This document shows positions 53,709-62,383 of a stretch of DNA of 64,000 nucleotides, piece after piece; positions within the stretch are counted from its first letter, which is position 1; every line of letters starts with the position of its first letter. The DNA lies in assembly GCA_002722705.1 (NCBI GenBank), contig PBMP01000094.1, positions 1 to 64,000 of the forward strand. Direction: 5' to 3'. The position numbers and the translations under genes were made by a program. The DNA is from Pseudobdellovibrionaceae bacterium. Lineage in GTDB: Bacteria; Bdellovibrionota; UBA1018; UBA6935. A model generated the notes under the pieces. That model was not told the DNA's origin and ran no database searches. It worked only from the letters and a program-made list of their open reading frames with translations.

Positions 53709-53968
53709 GAGGCCAGCCATAGGGCCAAATCGTTAGGGTGATGCCCAAGCCCAAACGACTCCACTACCTGAGGGCTAGTCCTGGTGCAAGGATGAAGTGC
53801 GCATACTGAGGTCGCACCGACCGATGAAAAAGGCGTTGAGTTGTGTCGGGACCTGACCCGACGCTGGGCGACAAGCCAATGGTTGTGTCGTAGCTAAAAG
53901 CTGCTCAAACGGAGAAAGCCCCGCTGGGAAACCAGCGGGGTTCTATTCGCTTTTTTTTCTTTTTGTGT
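53709..53968 (+). ncRNA. Structured non-coding region, possible phage RNA
   Basis: 260 bases without a reading frame. Stems include TCGTT/AACGA (53735-53757), TCCT/AGGA, GTGCG/CGCAC (53798-53818), GTCGGG/CCCGAC (53846-53861), CGACA/TGTCG and AGCT/AGCT (53890s), ending with CCCCGCTGG, GAAA, CCAGCGGGG (53929-53950) and an eight-T run ten bases later (53961-53968). Dense pairing plus a terminator suggest a defined small RNA. It is not a tRNA, tmRNA or RNase P RNA as far as I can tell. Confidence 0.5.
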
Positions 53969-54005
53969 AGAAGTATGGTATGGAGCCCCTCACCGGAGAA
54001 TACCC

Positions 54006-54266
54006 ATGCTTCGATGCGCCTCACCGGATGTGTACGATACATTCGACTACAGGGTATGGCTCATTGGGAAGGATATCTTAGTTAAGCTGGGATACGTTGT
54101 CATCGAGAAGCATACCTGCACGGAAATACGAGATCCAACCAACAACCATCTCTATGCGATCTGGTTTAACCAGTGCGCACGCGAGGTGCGGGGAGGATGG
54201 ATCATGAGACACTCAGTGGCTGGCCACGATGATGAGCTCAAAAAACATTTCAAAAGGGAGGCTTAG
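54006..54266 (+). CDS. Hypothetical protein, 86 aa
   Basis: ATG 54006 with GGAG seven bases upstream. Alpha/beta mini-protein with Cys/His/Trp residues and a basic tail (KKHFKREA). Closed by a hairpin that overlaps its stop. Confidence 0.65.
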   Translation: MLRCASPDVYDTFDYRVWLIGKDILVKLGYVVIEKHTCTEIRDPTNNHLYAIWFNQCAREVRGGWIMRHSVAGHDDELKKHFKREA

Positions 54267-54277
54267 GCCTCCCTTTA
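54253..54277 (+). terminator. Stem-loop overlapping a stop codon
   Basis: AAAGGGAGGC, TTA, GCCTCCCTTT-type stem followed by ATG; weak T run. Confidence 0.6.
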
Positions 54278-54378
54278 TGTCGCTAAGGCCTCTATTAGCT
54301 CCTGTGAGAACGTTTCTGGGATATTTTTACCTACCCCACCTATTCTATGCTAACGAGGCACAGAGAGCATTCTAAGAA

Positions 54379-54407
54379 GTTTAAGACATACATCATAACT
54401 GTGTAGC
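54379..54407 (+). promoter_or_regulatory. Phage promoter-like motif, paralogue array
   Basis: GTTTAAGA, CATACATCATAACT, GTGTAG: ATCA at 54392-54395, five bases, GTG. 33 bases before ATG 54429. No other such site occurs before 62 kb, so one transcript probably covers 54429-58515. Confidence 0.72.
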
Positions 54408-54428
54408 ACCAACCCAACTGGATTGCTT

Positions 54429-54800
54429 ATGGTGAATAAAGCGTTATTTATCTACGACGTTTCTTGCTTAATAGAAGACGTTCGTGACGAACTGAAGAAC
54501 CTCCTAGAAAGGTTCAAGGTTGGCGATGATCCGGTCCCTCACGATCGCAATGGCAACACACTAAACGACTACATCGTTTACTGTATTCGTGACAGACTGG
54601 TAGAATTGCATTACATGGTCTTTGATGAACATCGAATATGGGCCCTCCGACTACCGGAAGAGACACGTAATGCGATTCGACAACTCGACATTCGGGAGCC
54701 AGATCGGCTCTACGGACAAATAACAATCCCAATCGAATACCAGTGCCGTTATGCAGACCTGCGTCTGGTTGGCAGCGATCTGTATATTCACTTTGACTAG
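54429..54800 (+). CDS. Array paralogue 1, 123 aa
   Basis: Start ATG 54429 (GTG 54432 and TTG 54423 are alternatives; no strong ribosome site). N-terminal strand (KALFIYDVS), helix DVRDELKNLLERFK, a long helical middle (NDYIVYCIRDRLVELHY), and a short C-terminal beta hairpin YADLRLVGSDLYIHFD. The same plan recurs in the next genes, whose sequences are too diverged for close alignment by eye. Unknown function. Confidence 0.65.
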   Translation: MVNKALFIYDVSCLIEDVRDELKNLLERFKVGDDPVPHDRNGNTLNDYIVYCIRDRLVELHYMVFDEHRIWALRLPEETRNAIRQLDIREPDRLYGQITIPIEYQCRYADLRLVGSDLYIHFD

Positions 54801-54811
54801 GAGTCCGACCA

Positions 54812-55663
54812 GTGATTCACTTATTCCCAATCGAACAGCTCGCTGAGGAACTGAGGTACGATCTGATCGATTACGCCGAGCGAAACAATCTACCGGCAGA
54901 CCGCATAACGGGCAGTCTCACTCGTGAAGTCATAACCTCGCACGTGGTCGAAGTCATAGCCGGATATCAGAATTGGATAACCGAAACACTTTGCGTGCCT
55001 GCCGTGGCCGAGAACCTGGCCAACGTCTTCCATGAGGCGGGTATCTGGAAAGTGACCGGCACAACACTCGATATCGCTGACGCGCTGAATCGCTTGGCGC
55101 GTGCCGAGTACAACGCGGAGGTTTCCATCCAGCGCGTACTGGTGGCTCTTTGTGTAGAATCGGGATCACGACACGACGACGGTGTTTACTGTGACGTCGT
55201 CGATCGTTACGTAGGGTTCATCAACGAAACCATTGACGACATTTACCACAGAAAGGTCCGCGCACTGGGCGGGTCTGAGGAAACGGCAGGTTGGTACATA
55301 ACAATCCCCTATCTGTTCGGTGGTGACCTGTGCATCGTGACATGGGAAGACTATCGTGTGGTCGCGACAAAACAGGGTCTAGGTCGACGGGTCGCTAAAC
55401 GGCACGTGGGTCATCAAAAGTCAACACCGGACCTCCATCGGTTATTGGAAGTCAAACCACGGGACGCTGGCGGGGATCGGGTTCTCGTTGTGGATCATCA
55501 ATCGGTGGCCTTGTCTTCCATCTCGGCCACGCAGGAGCGTGAGGAAGCAGAGCTCGAAGTGATATCTGGTAAGTGGAAAACTGTCATCAGAAAAGACGGC
55601 AGTATATCCATCTCTCGTGTTGTTGAGGGAGACCCTAAATTCCTTACAGGGGGACACATATGA
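54812..55663 (+). CDS. Array paralogue 2 (longest), 283 aa
   Basis: GTG 54812 with AGGAG seven bases upstream. Repeats the array plan: N-terminal strand/helix (LFPIEQLAEELRYDLIDYA), long helices, then GGDLCIVTWEDYRVVAT. It carries an extra C-terminal part of about 90 residues ending in strands (KWKTVIRKDGSISISRVV). The leader GACTAGGAG..ACCAGTGAT recurs at 57077, before another array member. Confidence 0.65.
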   Translation: MIHLFPIEQLAEELRYDLIDYAERNNLPADRITGSLTREVITSHVVEVIAGYQNWITETLCVPAVAENLANVFHEAGIWKVTGTTLDIADALNRLARAEYNAEVSIQRVLVALCVESGSRHDDGVYCDVVDRYVGFINETIDDIYHRKVRALGGSEETAGWYITIPYLFGGDLCIVTWEDYRVVATKQGLGRRVAKRHVGHQKSTPDLHRLLEVKPRDAGGDRVLVVDHQSVALSSISATQEREEAELEVISGKWKTVIRKDGSISISRVVEGDPKFLTGGHI

Positions 55664-56133
55664 AGACATCCGTTGTCTTTTCTGTAAGCGACATACTGGT
55701 CGACATCATCGAAGAACTCTCACCGGTGATGACGAAAGAACGTGCTGAGAAGGCAAACTTGCTACCCCTGATAGAGATGGCTATTGACATTTATATCCAC
55801 GGGTATGTACTGGGGTCCCCACAAGGTCCCACCGCAGCACTGATGTCGCTGGGGTTGTCCCAGAAGGATGCGACCAGGTTATCTGAACACATATCCTACA
55901 GTGTCCAAGTGCTGCTGGATCGTCTGCTTGTAAACTTCAGAGACACTGAGCGATCAGTCAACGTCATCGTTGCTCCAAATGGCGAGGTGGAACTGCTGAT
56001 ATTCGAGCCAAACGTTACGATGAAGTCCGATGCAAGTCGGCTGGAGAAGGAGATGAGTGAAGCCATTGAAAACGGCGACTATTATCCCGAACGCATTCGA
56101 GCACTTCACGGTTCCTTGAAAATGATAGGGTAG
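55660..56133 (+). CDS. Array paralogue 3, 157 aa
   Basis: ATG 55660 overlaps the previous stop by four bases, GGGGG upstream. Strand SVVFSVSD, helices DILVDIIEELSPVMT and LLVNFRDTERS, then NGEVELLIFEPNV, a short hairpin like those ending its neighbours. Helical tail. A stem AGGGTAGCC/GGCTACCCT spans the stop. Confidence 0.65.
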   Translation: MKTSVVFSVSDILVDIIEELSPVMTKERAEKANLLPLIEMAIDIYIHGYVLGSPQGPTAALMSLGLSQKDATRLSEHISYSVQVLLDRLLVNFRDTERSVNVIVAPNGEVELLIFEPNVTMKSDASRLEKEMSEAIENGDYYPERIRALHGSLKMIG

Positions 56134-56161
56134 CCCCGGCTACCCTTATGACGGTGAAACT

Positions 56162-56644
56162 ATGCTTGTCAGAATAGAACTAGAGGACAACGATATTCTC
56201 AAGGACTATCGTGCTGACCTCGACACCTTCAATGTCCCGCACGACATCATGTTTGAGATCACAGCCACTGCCTTGCAGTTGTCGGTTGAGAGCGGTGATG
56301 ACATGATGGGTGATCGCGGGTTTTTCCAGAGTACCATGGTCGACTTCTGTCTAGAACAGATAGTCCTCGGCGGATACATGAAGAACCAGCGACCCGACGA
56401 AGTTGAGGTTGTCGATGGGGTTGCCTACACGGTATCGTCAGAGGTTGGTCTTTCATACGCCCTGGCTGAAATCGTGGAACAAATTTACATCCAACTCTAT
56501 CCTACGTTTAAGAGACTTCTCTCCGGCAACCCAAGGAGAAAGATTGTCTTCCTGAAAGAACAAAACGACACGTTGATCATGAGAGTACTGGATTCACCCA
56601 GCGAACCTCGAACAACCATAGGACCGATTGAGAGTTATATCTGA
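56162..56644 (+). CDS. Array paralogue 4, 160 aa
   Basis: ATG 56162, without a strong ribosome site. Strand LVRIELED, helical middle (SYALAEIVEQIYIQLYPTFKRLL) and hairpin QNDTLIMRVLDSP. Its stop TGA overlaps the start of the next gene (ATATCTGATG), so it is coupled. Confidence 0.65.
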   Translation: MLVRIELEDNDILKDYRADLDTFNVPHDIMFEITATALQLSVESGDDMMGDRGFFQSTMVDFCLEQIVLGGYMKNQRPDEVEVVDGVAYTVSSEVGLSYALAEIVEQIYIQLYPTFKRLLSGNPRRKIVFLKEQNDTLIMRVLDSPSEPRTTIGPIESYI

Positions 56645-57057
56645 TGAAGCCCGTGATTTTGATCCTTCCAACGAACGAGTTAATGTTCGACATAAAGGGA
56701 ACCGAGCTACTGTTGTCTGCTCACAGCGTTACGGCGTATAAACTGGTGGAAGATCTGGTGATGTATATGGCCAGAGATATTCAGACCAGGGTCGATGCCA
56801 AGGTAGCCGAACTCCGGTCTCTCTCGACCATGGACATTGAACTGGATGCCTGGATCAATGATTACCTGGATGACCAGGCATCACACCTGGATGAACGGGA
56901 CAAGTCCGACTTCATTCGCCTGATAAGACTGATCGCCGAGAACATTCGCGAAGAGGTCGCTTTCCTACCGAGGTACTTGGAGAGCTCCAAGCCTCTCGTA
57001 GTTATTCCACATTCGTGGCTGGGGGACGACTTCACCTTGAAGTTATTGTACAACTAG
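56644..57057 (+). CDS. Array paralogue 5, 137 aa
   Basis: ATG 56644 overlapping the previous stop. Strand VILILPTNEL, helices LVEDLVMYMARDIQTRVDAK and RLIAENIREEVAFLPRYL, and a C-terminal hairpin GDDFTLKLLYN. Same fold plan as members 1-4. Confidence 0.65.
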   Translation: MKPVILILPTNELMFDIKGTELLLSAHSVTAYKLVEDLVMYMARDIQTRVDAKVAELRSLSTMDIELDAWINDYLDDQASHLDERDKSDFIRLIRLIAENIREEVAFLPRYLESSKPLVVIPHSWLGDDFTLKLLYN

Positions 57058-57092
57058 CCGTCTTCTCGTACACGTTGACTAGGAGCCAACCA

Positions 57093-57497
57093 GTGATCAC
57101 TATAAGCAATGGCCATCAACAGCGATCGTTGATCCTGCCTACAGCGGAAGCATACAGGGACTTCTATACCGCCGTTTCCAGAATGCAGAACATCGACTTC
57201 GACATGAATCAGATCGGCAACGCGGTCGTTAACCTCATGGCGTTCACCGACGAGCCGGACAGTAGTGAATATAGTCGACTCATGGACTCGTTGTCTAGGC
57301 ACGGTAGTCCTGGTTACGAGAAAACCGTCGACGGCGGCATCCTAGCAGACGCCACCGCACAACTCATCGTTGCCGTATCGACCATATTCAAGCGATCCAC
57401 TGGTCATCGATACAGCAAGGTGGACACGTCACTCAACTACATTTTCAAGAGCTGGGATGCCGATGGCAATCTCTGGCTGTCCGAATTCCCCTTCTAA
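57093..57497 (+). CDS. Array paralogue 6, 134 aa
   Basis: GTG 57093, AGGAG seven bases upstream; leader resembles that of 54812. An upstream in-frame start at 57015 would overlap the previous gene and is rejected. Strands ISNGHQQRSLILP, helices ADATAQLIVAVSTIFKRS and a final DADGNLWLSEFPF hairpin. Confidence 0.65.
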   Translation: MITISNGHQQRSLILPTAEAYRDFYTAVSRMQNIDFDMNQIGNAVVNLMAFTDEPDSSEYSRLMDSLSRHGSPGYEKTVDGGILADATAQLIVAVSTIFKRSTGHRYSKVDTSLNYIFKSWDADGNLWLSEFPF

Positions 57498-57515
57498 CAA
57501 GAGCCGAGGTTTACT

Positions 57516-57761
57516 ATGACCGATTCAGCAATTTCCCGTCATGCAACACTGTTTAGAGAATTCAAGTACCGCACCGTACCCTGGTCGCGAGAGGGTATTC
57601 GAAAACAAAAAGCGCGTAATGGTTTGTTGGTAGAAGAGTTGAACATGGAAGACAAATACGGATTGGATGGTTTCTCCGATTCCATTCCTCTTCCGATGCG
57701 CCCCAGTAAACGGCGGTACCTTGCTAAAATCAAGCGCTATGTTAGCAGGGTAACAAAATAG
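57516..57761 (+). CDS. Small basic protein, 81 aa
   Basis: ATG 57516 with GAGG six bases upstream. Basic throughout (RKQKARNGL, RPSKRRYLAKIKRYVSRVTK), probably nucleic-acid binding or partner of the acidic array proteins. It is not an obvious array paralogue. Unknown function. Confidence 0.65.
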   Translation: MTDSAISRHATLFREFKYRTVPWSREGIRKQKARNGLLVEELNMEDKYGLDGFSDSIPLPMRPSKRRYLAKIKRYVSRVTK

Positions 57762-57772
57762 CGAGGTGTCCC

Positions 57773-58108
57773 TTGATCGTCGTACTCGAAGTAGAAGAAT
57801 TGAAGAATATCGGACTTTGGCTGATGTCCTCTTTGGGCACAGCACTGGCCGACCTAGACGCCCCGGACGGGTTGTTGGATTTGAACCCCGTTGACGATTT
57901 GACGGCGTTACTCGAGTATCATCTGGGCCTCTCTGTTGATCTATCCCCCGAACTCCTCGACTTGTATGACAATGGACTGGCTGAAGAGTTCAACGTGTTC
58001 ACTAACCAGAGGGGTATCAGGAACCTCCTTAAAGCGGTTACGCACGTGACATGCGGCGGACAGTTCGATACCCTAGAGATTTACATCAATACAGGAGTGA
58101 CATTGTGA
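57773..58108 (+). CDS. Array paralogue 7 (acidic), 111 aa
   Basis: TTG 57773 start with GAGG six bases upstream; no ATG available. Strand VVLEVEEL, acidic helices (LADLDAPDGLLDL, DDLTALLEYHL), and end GGQFDTLEIYINTG. Stop overlaps the GTG of the next gene (TTGTGA). Confidence 0.6.
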   Translation: MIVVLEVEELKNIGLWLMSSLGTALADLDAPDGLLDLNPVDDLTALLEYHLGLSVDLSPELLDLYDNGLAEEFNVFTNQRGIRNLLKAVTHVTCGGQFDTLEIYINTGVTL

Positions 58109-58515
58109 TTATTGCAGAGAACATCGCCATTGGCTCGACTATCAGTTTCTCGGTCTATGGTGAACAGGTATTGGGTTCGGGATTCAAGCGCGCAAAGGTA
58201 CAAGCCCTGCTTGACCCTGAAACGGCAATGCGTTATGCCGATGTGGTAGCAATGCACAGCCAGGTACTGCCTTTCCTACCAGAGGGCACTCCAAGCAGCT
58301 ACTCTGGGTACTACTACCTCAAGCTGAAGATGCCGAACCAGACAACTACGATTGTCGGTGTGCCGTGGATCAAGCTCGAGACCGTGGAGGTCTATAGCGC
58401 AACGTCTCTCCAGTTCGACATCCACAACGTGTCCCCACAGGACCAGGATCGCATCCGTCGTCTTCTCTTGGCAAACAACTACACCCAGCTGGAGTCTCGC
58501 ACGTTGGATGTGTAA
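58105..58515 (+). CDS. Hypothetical protein, 136 aa
   Basis: GTG 58105 with AGGAG seven bases upstream, overlapping the previous stop; the frame upstream of it is not translated. Beta-rich N-terminus (IAIGSTISFSVYGEQVLG), and EVYSATSLQFDIHNVS in the second half. More conventional composition than the array proteins; last gene of the unit. Confidence 0.65.
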   Translation: MIIAENIAIGSTISFSVYGEQVLGSGFKRAKVQALLDPETAMRYADVVAMHSQVLPFLPEGTPSSYSGYYYLKLKMPNQTTTIVGVPWIKLETVEVYSATSLQFDIHNVSPQDQDRIRRLLLANNYTQLESRTLDV

Positions 58516-58617
58516 CTTTTTTACATCTTGTAGTATTGTATGCAAGTAGCTCTATTCGGTTGGGCGATATAGTAGTTGCTTCGGTTGTTCTGTTGTATAA
58601 GGCTATTCGATACTCAG

Positions 58618-58648
58618 CCCCTCCCGGTTTGGGAGGGGTCTTTTTTTG
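58618..58648 (+). terminator. Rho-independent terminator
   Basis: CCCCTCCC, GGTTT, GGGAGGGG, TC and seven T. The region 58516-58617 before it holds no gene that I can see. Confidence 0.9.
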
Positions 58649-58705
58649 TTTTCTTTTTTTACAGTCGTACTGTATCTATTGAAGATAGAAACGGGCAAGT
58701 AAACT

Positions 58706-60838
58706 ATGAATCATTTCGTCAAAGCGCCCCACGAATACACACGAGACCTCAACATCATCAAAGTGTATATGGAAGCCAGCGCCGAGTACCTTTCAAGGAT
58801 GACCGGCAAACCTTATGACTATTGTCTCGACTATGTGAAAAAGACCACGGCTAAAGGTGGCAAGCACCCTCTGGTTAACCCGGAAACTCTGGTGCTTAGT
58901 AAAGAGACACCCGGTAATCGCAAACCGACCACAATGGCGTTCACGGAGTTCCTGAAAGACGTTGTGGAGAACAAGCGAATCTTGTCTCCGACCATGTGCG
59001 TCTATCGTAACGCCGTGGACATGAAGTCTTTGCTTTCCTTGTACATTTCGGCCAACATCAAGAAGCGGTCGGCGAAGAAGAAACTCGCCCACACGGCAAT
59101 GATGGAAAAGGACAAAGAGAAAGAAGACCTTTACGAGAACCAGCAGACCACGGCTAAGGTAAAGAACAACGCTTTGTCTGGCGGACAGGCTTCCAAGGGA
59201 ACGCCGCTGTGTAATAAGTCTGCCCACAGCTCACTTACATCGACGTGTCGTTCAGCGACCGGGTACGGCAACGCCAACAATGAGAAGTTCCTCACCGGCA
59301 ACCGTCATTATTGGCACCCCAACGTCGTGCAGGCAAACATCCTGTCTATCATCAGCAGGACAGACCTCGAGTTGTTACAACAAGCGTTGGACCATTACGG
59401 TATTCGCCATCCCACGTTTGAAGAGGTTTGTGAGCTGACACGCTATTCGACGGATCTTTACTGGAGAAGCAAGCCAGCGCGACTTCGAATAGAGAAGCTT
59501 CTGTCGACGCTGTCTCCCATTGAACGATCCGCTTATGCTTACGTGGGCGACCTCTACCATCTTGCTCAATACAACCCGGAGATAGTGCGGTCTTTCTTGG
59601 CCAAGTTGTCTTCTAAGGGAACAATTGCAGTCGAGACGCTGGAGGAAGCGAAGACAATTGCCTCCAACATCGACCCCGACATTAAAGCCCTTGCCAGTAT
59701 CCTCTGCGCTAAAGAGCTAGAAGGAAGTCGACTGGAGGTTTTGCACGAGACCAACCCAGAAGGCCTCAAGCGATTCGCGTCTACCGTGTTGTCGACCAAC
59801 CACATCCTTGACGAATACGCTCTGTTGATCAAGGCGCTGTGGGCTACCGATAACGTTCCGGCATCCGTGGCCAGCTTGCCTGACATCATGCGGCGTTCTG
59901 TTATTGCTTCAGATACAGACTCCACCATTTTCACCACTCAGTACTGGACTGAGTGGTTTGTTGGTAAACTGGATTTCTCCGAGACCTCCACAGCCGTGGC
60001 AGCAGCGGTGACGTACTTGGCCAGCCAAACCATCATCCACGTTCTCGCCTTCATGTGTGGTAACATGGGCGTTGAGGAATCGAAGATACATCAACTCGCT
60101 ATGAAGAACGAGTACATGTTCCCTGTCTTTGCTCTAACCCCGCGTGCGAAGCACTATTATGCCTACCAGGCGGTGAAAGAAGGTAACGTGTTGCCCAAGA
60201 TGAAGAAGGAGATCAAGGGCGTTTATCTGAAATCCTCGAACTGTCCACCACACGTCATTGAGAAGGTCCACAACATGATGGGCTATGCAATGGACACGGT
60301 GATGAAAGGCGAGCAATTGAGTCTGAGGAAGATTTTGGAGGACGTGTCGTCCGTAGAAATGGAGATTCGCAATTCCATTGAATCGGGTCAGTTCAACTAC
60401 CTGACCAGTGGACAGATCAACGACAGGTCTTCCTATAAGAACCCTGACTCGTCGCCCTACATGTACTACGAGATGTGGGAAGAGGTCTTTGCTGAGAAAT
60501 ACGGTCACACCGAACCACCCAGCTACTCTAGCATCAAGGTTGCGTTGGACACACCTAACAAGACCAAGGTGGCCGAGTGGTTGGCTAGAATGGACGACCG
60601 CGTCATCGCAGAGAAGATGTCCAAGTGGATGGAGTCTAAAGGCAAAGTCATGCTAACGTCTATCCTGCTCCCAGAACTTGCCATGGGGGAAAGGGGCGTG
60701 CCTAAGGAAGTCATCAATGGCATCAACATTCGAGGGATCGTCTATGAAACGATCAAGCCTTTCTATTTGGTTCTAGAGTCCTTTGGTCTGTTCATGATCA
60801 ACGATAACATCACTAGACTTGTCTCCGATCGTCATTAG
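58706..60838 (+). CDS. Family B DNA polymerase, C-terminal (palm/thumb) half
   Basis: 710 residues. Motif B-like KVKNNALSGG (near 152) followed by SAHSSLTSTCRSATGYGNAN; motif C ASDTDST (near 402) with the catalytic Asp pair; then KNEYMFPVFAL and KEIKGVYLKSSNCPP, equivalent to T4 gp43 KKRYALNVY and IMGMETQQSSTP, which line the thumb. No exonuclease domain and no clear motif A (DxxSLYP), so the N-terminal half must be another gene: a split polymerase, as reported for phiKZ-type phages. Spacing B to C is about 250 residues, far more than in T4 (about 60), implying a large insertion. Would replicate phage DNA inside the nucleus. Confidence 0.8.
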   Translation: MNHFVKAPHEYTRDLNIIKVYMEASAEYLSRMTGKPYDYCLDYVKKTTAKGGKHPLVNPETLVLSKETPGNRKPTTMAFTEFLKDVVENKRILSPTMCVYRNAVDMKSLLSLYISANIKKRSAKKKLAHTAMMEKDKEKEDLYENQQTTAKVKNNALSGGQASKGTPLCNKSAHSSLTSTCRSATGYGNANNEKFLTGNRHYWHPNVVQANILSIISRTDLELLQQALDHYGIRHPTFEEVCELTRYSTDLYWRSKPARLRIEKLLSTLSPIERSAYAYVGDLYHLAQYNPEIVRSFLAKLSSKGTIAVETLEEAKTIASNIDPDIKALASILCAKELEGSRLEVLHETNPEGLKRFASTVLSTNHILDEYALLIKALWATDNVPASVASLPDIMRRSVIASDTDSTIFTTQYWTEWFVGKLDFSETSTAVAAAVTYLASQTIIHVLAFMCGNMGVEESKIHQLAMKNEYMFPVFALTPRAKHYYAYQAVKEGNVLPKMKKEIKGVYLKSSNCPPHVIEKVHNMMGYAMDTVMKGEQLSLRKILEDVSSVEMEIRNSIESGQFNYLTSGQINDRSSYKNPDSSPYMYYEMWEEVFAEKYGHTEPPSYSSIKVALDTPNKTKVAEWLARMDDRVIAEKMSKWMESKGKVMLTSILLPELAMGERGVPKEVINGINIRGIVYETIKPFYLVLESFGLFMINDNITRLVSDRH

Positions 60839-60854
60839 TCGTAGGACGGTCATA

Positions 60855-60892
60855 ACTCCCCACACACCCAATGCGTCAGGGTGCGTGGGGAG
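60855..60892. terminator. Bidirectional terminator
   Basis: ACTCCCCAC ... GTGGGGAGT with an inner CACCC/GGGTG stem, between convergent polymerase and 60896-61987. Confidence 0.85.
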
Positions 60893-60895
60893 TCT

Positions 60896-61987
60896 TTACA
60901 AATATGCCGCGATTCGTGTATCGATGTAATCCACTGTCTCAGCGTACAAGTACGACGGCAGCGCATACTGAATGGTTTTGTCCGATCCGAGCTGCACGAG
61001 ACTTCGACGGATCTCATTCAACGCATTCCGGTTCCTGTAGTGCTTAGCCACCGCAGCGTGCCGTAACAAGAAAGCAATCACTGGTAGACGAGCCAGTACT
61101 AGACCCCAGACGACCTGTCGAGTTGGCGGGATACTGGGTAACCGTATTGCTTGTAGCATGTTGTCGGAATAGAAAGTGGGTATGTTCTTCAACATGCCGA
61201 CGAAATCGGTGGTGTTCTTCAGAAGCAACTCGTTGAGCTTCACAAGTTCACGGTCGATCTTGTCGTGGTACGAGACCGTCATGAAAGGGAACCAGGTCTC
61301 TTCCTTGGGGATGTCGTAACCATCCAACGCAGCATTCATCCTGTTCAACATGGCAATGTCCATGTGGGACCCCAGCATGTTAGGTAGGACGTAACCGGCA
61401 ACAAACTGCATGACTGTTCGAAGAGGCTCCCCCGTCGGCGTTGTCTTATCGCGATGACGTCTCCACCCTCTGTACTGTAGCGCCAGCAGAGGTATGTCGA
61501 TCAACATAACGACCAGGCCACCATTGCCCGGGTTCTTCGACGGTTGTAGCGGATTCAACAAGACACTGTACTGAGGATGCCTGATGACACGGATGGGCTC
61601 CAGGTTCTCCCAGTTGTCAACCGCCTTGAGGGGGTCTACATCCTCGATGACCGACACCATTACCTCAGTGTACCCTTTGCCATAAAAACGACCTGAAAAG
61701 GGCTCTCCTACGCTTAGGGGCGAGGTCAGTTTGAAGACCCTGCTGATGTCGTAAGCTTGGTCAACAACGTTGTCGTAGTAAATATCTACGTCGTAGCCAA
61801 ATTGTAAGGAGAGTGTGTTCAGCAGTCTGACGATGAGATGATCTGACCTGACTGCGAAGCCTCGCTCTCGGTAATAGGTCTGTATCTTGTAAAGCTCTCT
61901 GTCCAAACCCCGTCTGACAAAGTCTAACTGGGGGATGTTGAAGCCCCCTCTGTTAATGGTGGGCTCGTCATTGAAAAGATTGTACAT
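60896..61987 (-). CDS. Virion structural protein candidate, 363 aa
   Basis: ATG 61987 with AGGAA seven bases upstream; the upstream TTG start (62008) is unnecessary. Helix-rich, Leu/Arg-rich with a hydrophobic stretch (VVWGLVLARLPVIAFLL) near residue 300. No known domain. Minus-strand, as most structural genes on this side. Assignment by context. Confidence 0.6.
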   Translation of the reverse strand: MYNLFNDEPTINRGGFNIPQLDFVRRGLDRELYKIQTYYRERGFAVRSDHLIVRLLNTLSLQFGYDVDIYYDNVVDQAYDISRVFKLTSPLSVGEPFSGRFYGKGYTEVMVSVIEDVDPLKAVDNWENLEPIRVIRHPQYSVLLNPLQPSKNPGNGGLVVMLIDIPLLALQYRGWRRHRDKTTPTGEPLRTVMQFVAGYVLPNMLGSHMDIAMLNRMNAALDGYDIPKEETWFPFMTVSYHDKIDRELVKLNELLLKNTTDFVGMLKNIPTFYSDNMLQAIRLPSIPPTRQVVWGLVLARLPVIAFLLRHAAVAKHYRNRNALNEIRRSLVQLGSDKTIQYALPSYLYAETVDYIDTRIAAYL

Positions 61988-62010
61988 TTGGGGTTCCTGA
62001 CGATTCAAAA

Positions 62011-62040
62011 GGATTTCAGATACATATCATGGTCGTGCAT
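62011..62040 (+). promoter_or_regulatory. Phage promoter-like motif, gene 62066
   Basis: GGATTTCAGA, TACATATCAT, GGTC, GTGCAT. ATCA at 62026-62029, five bases, GTG; 37 bases before ATG 62066. Confidence 0.72.
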
Positions 62041-62065
62041 TGTTACATTAATGGAGAATTATGAC

Positions 62066-62383
62066 ATGCGCAATGATCAGAATGAGATTTCACGGTTTGC
62101 CGAGCGCTTGCAGGACATGGCTATCCGCCACGAAGCCAAGCCACGCTCCAAGTTCCCGAAGCCGCCGATGCCTGAGCTGGACCCGACTTTCCACGACGGT
62201 TTCTTCGTTGAACTGGCTACCTACGAAATCGATGACCCGGACAAGGACGTGTTGAAGCAGGTTACTCGGTGCCGAACCATCTCCACTCACAATGCCATCC
62301 GTCAGGCTAAAGAAGAAGCTCGGGAGAACGGACTGGTTGTGATTGAAGTACTCGGCATCAAAGCCGTTAGTAATTGTGAGTAA
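62066..62383 (+). CDS. Hypothetical protein, 105 aa
   Basis: ATG 62066 has GGAG nine bases upstream; ATG 62051 lacks a ribosome site. Helix SRFAERLQDMAIRHEAK, a Pro/Lys-rich linker KFPKPPMPELDP, then beta/alpha (YEIDDPDKDVLKQVTRC, AIRQAKEEARENG). C/G-biased codons indicate strong expression. Upstream of the ChmA candidate and behind its own motif. Function unknown. Confidence 0.65.
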   Translation: MRNDQNEISRFAERLQDMAIRHEAKPRSKFPKPPMPELDPTFHDGFFVELATYEIDDPDKDVLKQVTRCRTISTHNAIRQAKEEARENGLVVIEVLGIKAVSNCE

